Shown here one piece after another: positions 41,345 to 48,110 of a DNA stretch of 48,110 nt (within the stretch, counting starts at the first letter, position 1; each line of letters opens with the position of its first letter). The position numbers and the translations under genes were made by a program. The DNA comes from Bacillota bacterium. GTDB lineage: Bacteria; Bacillota; Clostridia; Lachnospirales; Bianqueaceae. The notes beneath the pieces are model-generated. The model had not been told where the DNA came from and made no database searches. It was given only the letters and a program-made list of their open reading frames with translations. The stretch covers positions 1 to 48,110 of the forward strand of contig JAFRZL010000019.1 of assembly GCA_017442535.1 (NCBI GenBank), read 5' to 3'.

Positions 41345-42091
41345 TTACAGTTCATACGCCGGAGCGTCCTTGACCTCGGCATAGACCTTCTGCAATCTGG
41401 CAAGTGCTTCCGCGTCGCCGCAGCACTGCAGATAGACGCCGCCTTCGTAGCCGCAGACGCCGCCCGCGGCGATTAGAGTGGCTTCGACACCGCAGAGGTC
41501 ACGCAGCGCGTCCAGCTCGGTATAGGGCGTACCGGCGGCAGGATACAGACGGGCACCGGTCTGATCCGGCGCGTTCACCAGGGCGGCAAGCTCGTAAATC
41601 GGCTGATCGACGCGCTTTTCCAGGCCCACGGGGTGTATCAGTGTGGCTCTGCGGCCGATCGCGGCGGCCTGGCAGGCGACGATGGTCCCCGCGTAGGGAT
41701 GGCCGATCAGGATCCCGGCTGTGCGGCTGGGAACATGGACGGCGTTCGCACCCTTAAAGATAATGTCGCCCTTGGTAAGCTTTTCGGACACGTCAAAGAT
41801 GGTCAGACCTTCTCTGGGAACGCCTTTCTCGATCACAACATCGATCTGGCGCTGCGGCATGTCTGACCTGGCCGCTGCGGGCTTGGTGATCCCGCGATAG
41901 AAGCCGCGCTTCTCGAAACCGGCTCCGACCGCGATAAGCAGCTCTTCGGCCAGATCCGCGTTGGTCGTACCCGTGATCAGGACGATCGTATGGTTATGAA
42001 GCGCATCCTGCACCTCGGGACGGGCGACGAGCGCCTTGGCAATCAGTGTTTTGCCGGCGGCCGGCGTCAGGTAAATCTGAATTCCGTTCAT
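41345..42091 (-). CDS. Conserved protein of unknown function
   Basis: I do not recognise this 248-residue soluble protein. It begins MNGIQIYLTPAAGKTLIAKAL, then has alternating beta/alpha segments with ITGTTNADLAEELL, a GKGDII-type turn and a C-terminal part with GGVCGYEGGVYLQCCGDAEAL. The LIAKALV start and the glycine-rich turns suggest a nucleotide- or metabolite-binding alpha/beta fold. GGGGGG lies before the ATG. It lies 77 bp after the zinc-operon lipoprotein on the same strand, so it may be the last gene of that operon. Confidence 0.8.
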   Translation of the reverse strand: MNGIQIYLTPAAGKTLIAKALVARPEVQDALHNHTIVLITGTTNADLAEELLIAVGAGFEKRGFYRGITKPAAARSDMPQRQIDVVIEKGVPREGLTIFDVSEKLTKGDIIFKGANAVHVPSRTAGILIGHPYAGTIVACQAAAIGRRATLIHPVGLEKRVDQPIYELAALVNAPDQTGARLYPAAGTPYTELDALRDLCGVEATLIAAGGVCGYEGGVYLQCCGDAEALARLQKVYAEVKDAPAYEL

Positions 42092-42168
42092 TATGGTTAC
42101 CCCCCTTATTCATTCTGAGACTATTGTAACGCATTCCGCGCCTGAAGACAAGCTTTTTCCGGAACCGT

Positions 42169-42768
42169 TTATTCCAGAACCGCGTCGCGGAGCGTGCAGT
42201 ACATGGCGTCGCCCTCCATATAGGTGTCAAAGACGCCGATGACGGTGATTTCGTCGCCACGCAGCGGATAATCGCCGGGGCACGCATAGTCCGTAGTTAA
42301 AACGAATTCGATGCCCTGCGCGCAGCAGGCAGTCGCGTCCTGGATGATACAGGCGTAATAATACTGGTCCGTCGCCTCATCGTGATAATCCGCGCAAAGG
42401 CCGTTCATCTTGATGATTTTGCCGATGTACTGCTCCGGATAGGCAACGATATTGTAGACTTCGGAGTAGACCATGGTACTGGAAAGCACGGTCAGATCGA
42501 TATCCACACCCTCGGCGCCGCTCACTGTCGCAGACTCATCGATCGGCTCCGGGGTAGGAGCGCTCGTATTCAGCCCGCTCTGACGCTCCGAAGAGGACTC
42601 CGCAGATCCCGTGGAATTCTGCCGGTCCGCATCTGCCATCGCCGCAGAAATGATATCCTGGACCGTGTTGGGCTGACTGTTCCTGCGGCCCGCGCCGATA
42701 GGAGGCTCTGTGCATCCTGCCGCGATCAGCAGTAGGGCCAGGCATAAAAGCAGGATCCTTTTTTTCAT
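42169..42768 (-). CDS. Zinc-operon lipoprotein of unknown function
   Basis: The 199-residue protein has a lipoprotein signal ending LIAAGC, a Ser/Thr-rich low-complexity stretch (about 25-90) and a C-terminal domain of about 100 residues with YPEQYIGKIIKMNG and several cysteines (CAD, CIIQDATACC, DYACPGD). The domain looks like an OB-type beta barrel; Cys residues could bind zinc. Its ATG overlaps the permease stop (ATGA at 42768). It is translated with znuB and probably helps zinc acquisition at the cell surface. Confidence 0.83.
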   Translation of the reverse strand: MKKRILLLCLALLLIAAGCTEPPIGAGRRNSQPNTVQDIISAAMADADRQNSTGSAESSSERQSGLNTSAPTPEPIDESATVSGAEGVDIDLTVLSSTMVYSEVYNIVAYPEQYIGKIIKMNGLCADYHDEATDQYYYACIIQDATACCAQGIEFVLTTDYACPGDYPLRGDEITVIGVFDTYMEGDAMYCTLRDAVLE

Positions 42769-43619
42769 CAGTGAAAACCTCCCGTAACCGCACCCACCAC
42801 ATAGCAGATGCCGAAAACCACCACGTCGACGGCCACAATGGTCGATCCCACCGGGGTCCCGGCCAGAATCGAGATCAGGATGCCGAGGAGCGCGCAGACG
42901 ACCGAGAGCACTGCCGAGCAGATCGTCACTTTTTTGAAATGGTGGAAGAGCCTCATGGCCGAGAGCGCCGGGAAGATGACCAGCGCCGAGATCAGGAGCG
43001 ATCCCACCAGATTCATCGCGAGGACAATGATCACCGCGATCACAACGGCGATCAGCAGATTGTAGTGGTTGGCGTTCACCCCTGCCGCCAGGGAAAAATC
43101 CTCATCAAAGGTGACCGCGAAGATCTTGTTGTAAAACAGAATAAAGATCACGATAACAGCAAGTGAAAGACCGGCGCAGAGCCAGACGTCCCGCCTGGAA
43201 AGGGTAAGGATCGAAGTCGAGCCGAAGAGCGTCGTGCAGACATCACCGGACAGATTCGGCGAGGCGGAGAACAGATTCATCAGCAGGTAGCCGAAGGCCA
43301 GAGCCGCTACCGAGATCATGGCGATGGCTGCGTCGCCCTGGATCTTTGCCTTCCGGCCGCTCCTCAGCAGCAGAATTGCGCTGATAATCGTAAGAGGGAG
43401 TACCAGCAGCATCTCATTGGTCAGATTCAGAACGGCAGCGATCGCCATCGCGCCGAAGGCCACGTGAGAGAGTCCGTCTCCGATAAACGAATAGCGTTTC
43501 AGAACCAGGGTCACGCCGAAAAGCGAGGAGCAGAGGGCGATCAGGATGCCCACGATCAGCGCGTAGCGGACAAAAGGATATTGCAGATACAGGGCAAGTT
43601 TCTCAAACATCCGCTTCAC
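42768..43619 (-). CDS. znuB: Zinc ABC transporter permease
   Basis: The 283-residue membrane protein has about eight hydrophobic helices and the ABC-3 family pattern GDGLSHVAFGA near residue 47 and GSLLISALVIFPALSA near residue 205. It forms the channel for zinc (or manganese) import. It overlaps the ATPase gene by 17 bp and the downstream lipoprotein gene by one base pair of the stop, so translation is tightly coupled. Confidence 0.92.
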   Translation of the reverse strand: MKRMFEKLALYLQYPFVRYALIVGILIALCSSLFGVTLVLKRYSFIGDGLSHVAFGAMAIAAVLNLTNEMLLVLPLTIISAILLLRSGRKAKIQGDAAIAMISVAALAFGYLLMNLFSASPNLSGDVCTTLFGSTSILTLSRRDVWLCAGLSLAVIVIFILFYNKIFAVTFDEDFSLAAGVNANHYNLLIAVVIAVIIVLAMNLVGSLLISALVIFPALSAMRLFHHFKKVTICSAVLSVVCALLGILISILAGTPVGSTIVAVDVVVFGICYVVGAVTGGFH

Positions 43620-44319
43620 CGCCTTCCTGCTGCATCAAAAACATTTTGCCGATACTGCTTTCGCGGTAGGCATCTTTGGTCCCGTAGAAAATCGTGGTCC
43701 CGATATGGAGAATGTGGCTCGCATAGCGGACCGCGGCCTCGATATCGTGCGAAATCATGATGATGGTGATGCCTTCGCGGTTCAGCTTCGCAATCAGATC
43801 ATACATATCCGCCGTAACCTTGGGGTCGAGCCCGGAAACAGGCTCATCCAGCAGCAGGATCTTCCGCGTGGCGCAAAGCGCTCTTGCAAGCAGAACGCGC
43901 TGCTGCTGTCCGCCGGAAAGTTCGCGGTAACAGTGATCGGCCAGATCCGAGATGCCCATGCGCTTCAGATTCTCCTGGACAAGCGCTTTTTCGGCCTTGT
44001 TGTAAAAAGGCCTCAGGCCGCTGCGGCCCTGGCAGCCCGACAGAACGATCTCACGTACGGAGGCGGGAAAATCGCGCTGCACCATGGTCTGCTGGGGCAG
44101 ATAGCCGATCTCGTTTTTCTGAAGCCCGTCCCCCATGATGATTTCGCCGCCGATCGGCTCCTGCAGGCGGAGAAGTGTCTTCATCAGGGTGGTTTTGCCG
44201 GAGCCGTTTTCGCCGACAATGCAGAGATAGTCTCCGGAATTAACGGTAAAATTCAGGCCGCTCACGACGGCATGGGAATCGTACCCGGCCGAGAGATCCC
44301 GAATAGTGAGTAAAGCCAT
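43603..44319 (-). CDS. znuC: Zinc ABC transporter ATP-binding protein
   Basis: The 238-residue ATPase has Walker A GENGSGKTT, the Q-loop LPQQT, the signature ELSGGQQQRV, Walker B ILLLDEPVSGLDP and the switch His in ISHD. It starts 10 bp after znuA and overlaps znuB by 17 bp. With its Zur-type promoter, zinc is the likely metal. Confidence 0.93.
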   Translation of the reverse strand: MALLTIRDLSAGYDSHAVVSGLNFTVNSGDYLCIVGENGSGKTTLMKTLLRLQEPIGGEIIMGDGLQKNEIGYLPQQTMVQRDFPASVREIVLSGCQGRSGLRPFYNKAEKALVQENLKRMGISDLADHCYRELSGGQQQRVLLARALCATRKILLLDEPVSGLDPKVTADMYDLIAKLNREGITIIMISHDIEAAVRYASHILHIGTTIFYGTKDAYRESSIGKMFLMQQEGGEADV

Positions 44320-44329
44320 ATTGTGCCTC

Positions 44330-45313
44330 CTATTTCAGTGCCTGTTTAAGCACCTTCAGGTTTTGCTCCATGATGGAGAGGTATGTGGTACCATTCCGAA
44401 TATCTGCCGCAGTGGTGGCCTGCATCGAGTTAAGCGCCAGGATCTGCTGGTCTTTGGACTGCGTGTTTTCCACAATGGTTCGGGCGATGCGTCCGTCGCT
44501 GCCTTCGATCGTAAGCACGGAATGCAGGGAAAGCTCGTCCATTTTCTGCGCCAGAAAGGCGATCGTCTCAAAGCTGGCCTCGGTTTCGGATGAACAGCCT
44601 ACAAACGCGGCGTAGTAGGAGAGGCCGTAATCCTCTGTCAGGTAGCGGAAGGGGAAGCGGTCTCCGAAGAGCAGTGTCCGCACGGAGGCGGAGGCGACGG
44701 CCTCTTCATATTCGCGATCCAGGGCATTTAGCTTTGCCAGATAATCCTCGGCCTGGCTGCGGTAGTATTCGGCGTTCACACTGTCAAGCTTTATCATTCC
44801 CTGCAGGATCGAGTCGACAAAAAGGGCGGTGTTGCGCAGGGAGAGCCAGACATGTTCGTCATATTCCACTTCATCATCGTGGTCATCATGATCATGATCC
44901 TCGGGCTGCATGCCTTCCGCCAGTTCTTCTTCTTTGGCGGCATCTCCCAGGACGTCCAGCAGATTAATCACGACCATGTTCGGGTTGTCCGCTTCCTCCA
45001 GGGCTTTCGCGACCCATTTTTCGGACTCGCCCCCGACATAGACGAAAAGATCGCAGTGGGAGATGACCGAGATATCAGCTACGCTTGGCTGATAGCTGTG
45101 AAGATCGACCCCCGAGTCAAGCAGGAGGGTCAGCTTGGCTCCGTTCGGATTTTTGCCGAGAACATTGCGGACCCAGTCATATTCGGGGAAAATGGTGGTC
45201 ACGATGTGAAGTCCGGCGTCCCCCGTGGGTCTGCCGGGAGCGGATTTGCAGCCGGAGAGGCTCAGGCAGAAGAGCAGGGCGGCAGCCAGTACCGCAAGAA
45301 ATGTTTTTTTCAT
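44330..45313 (-). CDS. znuA: Zinc-binding ABC transporter lipoprotein
   Basis: The 327-residue protein has a lipoprotein signal ending LSGC (C22), metal ligand regions DLHSYQPS, DEHVWLS and FGDRFPFRYL-TEDYGL, and a His/Asp-rich loop (HDHDDHDDE) between residues 130 and 150, typical of ZnuA/AdcA. It starts 3 bp after the zur stop. The His-rich loop and the Zur context favour zinc over manganese. Confidence 0.93.
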   Translation of the reverse strand: MKKTFLAVLAAALLFCLSLSGCKSAPGRPTGDAGLHIVTTIFPEYDWVRNVLGKNPNGAKLTLLLDSGVDLHSYQPSVADISVISHCDLFVYVGGESEKWVAKALEEADNPNMVVINLLDVLGDAAKEEELAEGMQPEDHDHDDHDDEVEYDEHVWLSLRNTALFVDSILQGMIKLDSVNAEYYRSQAEDYLAKLNALDREYEEAVASASVRTLLFGDRFPFRYLTEDYGLSYYAAFVGCSSETEASFETIAFLAQKMDELSLHSVLTIEGSDGRIARTIVENTQSKDQQILALNSMQATTAADIRNGTTYLSIMEQNLKVLKQALK

Positions 45314-45316
45314 GAA

Positions 45317-45736
45317 TTAAGTCCTCGCTAAACATTCGTCGCAGACGCCGTAGAAAACCGTCCGCATCGGATTGACTTTGAAATGATGCTCCCGGAAGAG
45401 GTGCGTTTGGATCTCCTCTAATTCTTCGCAGTGCAGGTGGATCAGGCGTCCGCATTTTTCGCACTTACAGTGGAAACAGACTTCTTCCCCGTGACAGCCG
45501 GATCCGAGAAATTCGAAACAGGCGGGGCTGTTGCCGTCGATGATATATTTGTTGATTAGGCCTTCGTCGACAAGGCGCTCCAGCTGTCTGTAGACGGTCG
45601 CCTGTGCGATCGCGGCATCATGGTCTTTGAAATACTGGCAGACGTCGCTTACCGTAATGTGGACGCCCGGAACGGATTCGAGATATTCGAGCAACAGTTC
45701 GCGCTGCCGGGTCTTGTACTTGGTTTTGGTATCCAT
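45317..45736 (-). CDS. zur: Fur-family regulator, probably Zur
   Basis: The 139-residue protein has an N-terminal winged helix with IAQATVYRQLERLVDEGLI and two Cys pairs (C92-x2-C95, C132-x2-C135) that bind structural zinc, plus His/Cys residues for sensing. It is the first gene of the zinc-uptake operon, so zinc is the likely effector. ATG 45736 is chosen because AGGAGG lies 7 nt upstream; a longer reading would enter the operator. Two Fur-type boxes lie in its promoter. Confidence 0.9.
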   Translation of the reverse strand: MDTKTKYKTRQRELLLEYLESVPGVHITVSDVCQYFKDHDAAIAQATVYRQLERLVDEGLINKYIIDGNSPACFEFLGSGCHGEEVCFHCKCEKCGRLIHLHCEELEEIQTHLFREHHFKVNPMRTVFYGVCDECLART

Positions 45737-45759
45737 CTTCAACCTCCTGAGCATAAAAA

Positions 45760-45824
45760 TGAGAACCGTTCTCAATTATAACAGCGCAGTCTGCGCTTGT
45801 CAAGCAATTTGAGAATGATTTTCA
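45760..45824 (-). promoter_or_regulatory. Zur-type promoter with stacked palindromes
   Basis: On the minus strand TTGACA (45803-45798), 17-bp spacer and TATAAT (45780-45775) precede zur. Two 7-1-7 Fur-family boxes flank it: TGAGAACCGTTCTCA (45760-45774, perfect) just after the -10 and TGAGAATGATTTTCA (45810-45824) before the -35. The spacer itself is a third perfect 7-1-7 palindrome of unrelated sequence, AGCGCAGTCTGCGCT (45783-45797). Confidence 0.85.
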
Positions 45825-45917
45825 ATTTTTGGGCAAATCGAAGTCATCCCGGGCACATATTTACAGTAATGTCATAAAAGTGTTACATAAATGTTGAACA
45901 AATCGCGCCCCGAATGA

Positions 45918-45946
45918 TTGACAACCGGTCTTTTTTGCGTTAAAAT
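45918..45946 (+). promoter_or_regulatory. Promoter of mscS
   Basis: TTGACA (45918-45923), 17-bp spacer, TAAAAT (45941-45946), 30 bp before the ATG. Confidence 0.8.
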
Positions 45947-45976
45947 AGCCGTATCAAATTACCGGGAGGTTATTTT

Positions 45977-46768
45977 ATGGCTCAATTTTGGAGTATGCTT
46001 GTAAGTTTCTGCGGCAGGCTTGTTGCCAGTGCCGTGGTCTTCTTTGTCGGAAGATTTGTTATTCAGAAGGTTATGGAATTCCTCGGCAAATCCCACCTGT
46101 TTGATAAGCTTGAGGGGACGGTTCGCACCTTTACGCTGAACGCGATCAAGGTCGTGCTGTATGTGATCCTGGTTGTTTCCGTAATCAGTATCCTCGGTAT
46201 CCCGATGGCGTCCGTTGTCGCGGTACTGGCGTCCGCAGGCCTCGCCATCGGCATGGCGATGCAGGGATCGCTCTCCAACCTGGCGGGCGGCCTGATGCTG
46301 ATGATCTTCAAGCCCTTTAAGGTAGGCGATTTTGTAGAAGCTTCCGGCGCGACCGGCACCATCACCGAGCTGAGGATGTTCTACACCGTCTTTACCACGC
46401 TTGACAACCGAGTTGTCACGGTTCCGAACGGCGCCCTGATGAACGCGAACATCACCAATTACTCCGCACTGGATCTGCGCCGTGTGGATCTGACCTTTGC
46501 CTGCGCCAAGAGCGAGGCGCCCGCGCACATTCAGGATCTCATGATCGAGGTTATGAAGGCGAACGAGAAAGTCCTGGACGATCCGGCTCCCTTTGCACGT
46601 CAGTCCGGCGGCACCAACGAAGCGATGGAATTCACCGTCCGCGCATGGTGCAAGACCGCCGATTACTGGGATGTATACTTTGACCTGACCCAGAACATCA
46701 CCGAGAAGCTGGGCGAGGCCGGCGTGAAGGCTCCCGCCGTCCGCGTACTGCGCGAAGAAGTCAAGTAA
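45977..46768 (+). CDS. mscS: Small-conductance mechanosensitive channel MscS
   Basis: The 263-residue protein has three hydrophobic helices in the first 120 residues, the pore helix with ASAGLAIGMAMQGSLSNLAGG, and the beta-domain with FKVGDFVE and VTVPNGALMN that are typical of MscS. It opens under membrane tension to release solutes on osmotic downshift. CGGGAGG precedes the ATG. Its last 8 bp overlap the end of the converging nuclease-like gene. Confidence 0.94.
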   Translation: MAQFWSMLVSFCGRLVASAVVFFVGRFVIQKVMEFLGKSHLFDKLEGTVRTFTLNAIKVVLYVILVVSVISILGIPMASVVAVLASAGLAIGMAMQGSLSNLAGGLMLMIFKPFKVGDFVEASGATGTITELRMFYTVFTTLDNRVVTVPNGALMNANITNYSALDLRRVDLTFACAKSEAPAHIQDLMIEVMKANEKVLDDPAPFARQSGGTNEAMEFTVRAWCKTADYWDVYFDLTQNITEKLGEAGVKAPAVRVLREEVK

Positions 46769-47549
46769 GACCGACCGAACGCAACTGCCCCCACGGGTTC
46801 GCCCGTGGGGTTTTTTTGCGAAAAAAAGTCTTGTGGACGGCCCGCGCCGTAACGAGCCCGAAGCGGATCATCTGCCACAGCACTTCCTGAACATTAATAA
46901 AGCCGGCCTTTCCGTCGGGCGACGGCTGGTCCCAGGTAACCAGCAGATTTTTGCCCAAAACGATATTTACACTGGCATAATCTGCCAGCTTGACCGATTG
47001 CTGCCGCAAATACTCGGGGTCGCCGAGCATCCCCATATGTTCATGATAGACGTCGCGCTGCCCGGGATAGGCGAGCAGGTCCGCATAGCGAAAGTTGACC
47101 GGCGTAATCTCGATCTGCGGCGCGACACGATACGGAATATTAAGCATCTCATACAAAAAAGACAGGATGATTTCGCTCTTGGAATCCCGCGGCGTCCCGT
47201 CAAAAAACAGATTCCGGCTGCATTGGAATCGGCCCGACCCCAGAAGCGGCCAGATCCTGATTTGCTCCCGCACATCCCGCCGCTCTTTCCGTGAAAAACC
47301 CTTAAGCTCTGCCTTGTACTGCCTCCGCAAAGCCTTCAAATCCTGTTTTCGCTCGTGCTGCATCAGCACACTCTCGACACCTTCCCGCTTCACATACCGA
47401 TCCCGACGGCGCCCGTCCGCGTCCCGCTCCTGCGTATAGATCCGCGTCTTGCCCCGAATACACTTCCTGGACACCGTCCATTGCGGCAGCTTCTCAAGCT
47501 CCGCCTCCACATAGCAAATTCTCTCCGAAAGAATCATCTTCTCCAACAT
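46761..47549 (-). CDS. PD-(D/E)XK nuclease-like protein of unknown role
   Basis: The 262-residue protein resembles a family common in Lachnospiraceae, with a basic helical N terminus, then SKSEIILSFLYE (E126), RYADLLAYPG (D157), YHEHMGMLGDPEY (E170) and a C-terminal alpha/beta part with GKNLLVTWD. The E-D-E order and the EHMG motif fit a PD-(D/E)XK-type core. ATG 47549 has GGAGGAG 6 nt upstream; an in-frame TTG at 47573 also has a ribosome site. The mscS terminator is encoded inside its 3' end. It sits beside repeat array 3; a link to the repeats is only a guess. Confidence 0.75.
   Translation of the reverse strand: MLEKMILSERICYVEAELEKLPQWTVSRKCIRGKTRIYTQERDADGRRRDRYVKREGVESVLMQHERKQDLKALRRQYKAELKGFSRKERRDVREQIRIWPLLGSGRFQCSRNLFFDGTPRDSKSEIILSFLYEMLNIPYRVAPQIEITPVNFRYADLLAYPGQRDVYHEHMGMLGDPEYLRQQSVKLADYASVNIVLGKNLLVTWDQPSPDGKAGFINVQEVLWQMIRFGLVTARAVHKTFFRKKTPRANPWGQLRSVGLT
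46789..46817 (+). terminator. Terminator of mscS
   Basis: CCCCACGGG (46789-46797), loop TTCG, CCCGTGGGG (46802-46810) and seven T. It lies inside the 3' coding end of the opposite-strand gene. Confidence 0.92.
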
Positions 47550-47740
47550 CCCGATCTCCTCCGCTGAAAGCAACTCGTCACCCCCTCTGATTAGGAGATC
47601 AGCATAGCATGGCGTGGATGCAAAGTCAAGAAATTTATAGAATTATATCTGTAAAAATGCTATAACACGATGTTATCTAAAATAATCTGACAAAATATTA
47701 CATTATTTGACAAAACGCGGCAAATAGCTCCTTCCGGAAC

Positions 47741-48110
47741 GGAAAGCAACCGCTGGATTGAGTTTTTCCGGCGGGAAAGGCTTCACCAGCGGTTGCCCGG
47801 GGAGAAAAGCAACCGCTGGATTGAGTCTTTCCGGCGGGAAAGGCTTCGCCAGCGGTTGCCGGGGAGAAAAGCAACCGCAGGATTGAGTTTTTCCGGCGGG
47901 AAAGACTTCGCCAGCGGTTGCCCGGGAGAAAAGCAACCGCAGGATTGAGTTTTTCTGGCGGGAAAGACTTCACCAGCGGTTGCCGGAGGAGAAAAGCAAC
48001 CGCTGGATTGAGTTTTTTGGGCGAAAAAGGCTTCACCAGCGGTTGCCGGGGGAGAAAAGCAACCGCTGGATTGGGTTTTTTGGGCGAAAAATGCTTCACC
48101 AGCGGTTGCC
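47741..48110. repeat. 62/63-bp tandem hairpin repeat, array 3
   Basis: Left arms GCAACCGC start at 47746, 47809, 47871, 47933, 47996 and 48059 (steps of 63, 62, 62, 63, 63). Right arms CCAGCGGTTGC pair with GCAACCGCTGG over 11 bp around loops of about 12 nt. Array-specific text is CTGGATTGAG after the left arm and GGGAAAGGCTTC before the right arm. The array is cut by the window end. In the frame that is open in arrays 1 and 2 each unit here has TGA or a frame change, which speaks against a protein. From 47550 to 47740 only AT-rich text is seen. Confidence 0.95.

Overview
The window looks like chromosomal DNA of a GC-rich anaerobic Clostridia (Lachnospiraceae-like) Firmicute. Supporting signs are strong AGGAGG-type ribosome sites, sigma-A promoters (TTGACA-17-TATAAT), a T-box leader, an indolepyruvate:ferredoxin oxidoreductase, Zur/CsoR metal control, a TSCPD protein and many small lipoproteins. 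No transposase, phage or plasmid gene was seen. The assignment is inferred from gene content only.

Layout. 1-524: 63-bp tandem hairpin repeats (array 1), then a GH127-type glycosidase, tRNA-Trp, a serine hydrolase and a CsoR-controlled copper operon whose ATPase carries a CopZ domain with its own start site. 6.7-16.4 kb: two sets of UxaA/altronate-dehydratase-type enzymes (one fused, one split), a LarA-type racemase, a DapA-type aldolase and a GPH sugar symporter, together suggesting sugar-acid breakdown; acyl carrier protein, VanZ and a second serine hydrolase lie between. 16.5-17.2 kb: repeat array 2. 18.0-21.1 kb: methionine T-box plus metNIQ, where MetQ appears circularly permuted. 21.2-25.4 kb: M20 peptidase, NUDIX, two nitroreductases and an MFS carrier. 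25.8-28.3 kb: a two-gene operon of unknown function. 28.5-29.9 kb: NUDIX and amidohydrolase genes on the minus strand.

30.0-37.1 kb: an aryl/2-oxo-acid operon (acyl-CoA ligase, iorA, iorB, PaaK-type ligase, ACT protein, HAD phosphatase, Maf). Its expected job is ferredoxin-linked oxidation of aromatic 2-oxo acids from amino acids, with CoA-ester/ATP interconversion. 37.1-41.3 kb: an AT-rich island with a frameshifted lipoprotein gene, its intact paralogue, a small secreted protein and an orphan LytTR regulator; two promoters share a duplicated hairpin-promoter-leader module. 41.3-45.8 kb: a Zur-controlled zinc uptake operon on the minus strand. 46.0-47.5 kb: MscS and a nuclease-like protein, followed by repeat array 3 to the window end.

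The strongest candidates for something undescribed are the permuted MetQ, the 63-bp repeat family (exactly six helical turns, three locally homogenised arrays), the in-frame CopA-CopZ gene with internal initiation, and the unknown pair at 25.8-28.3 kb.
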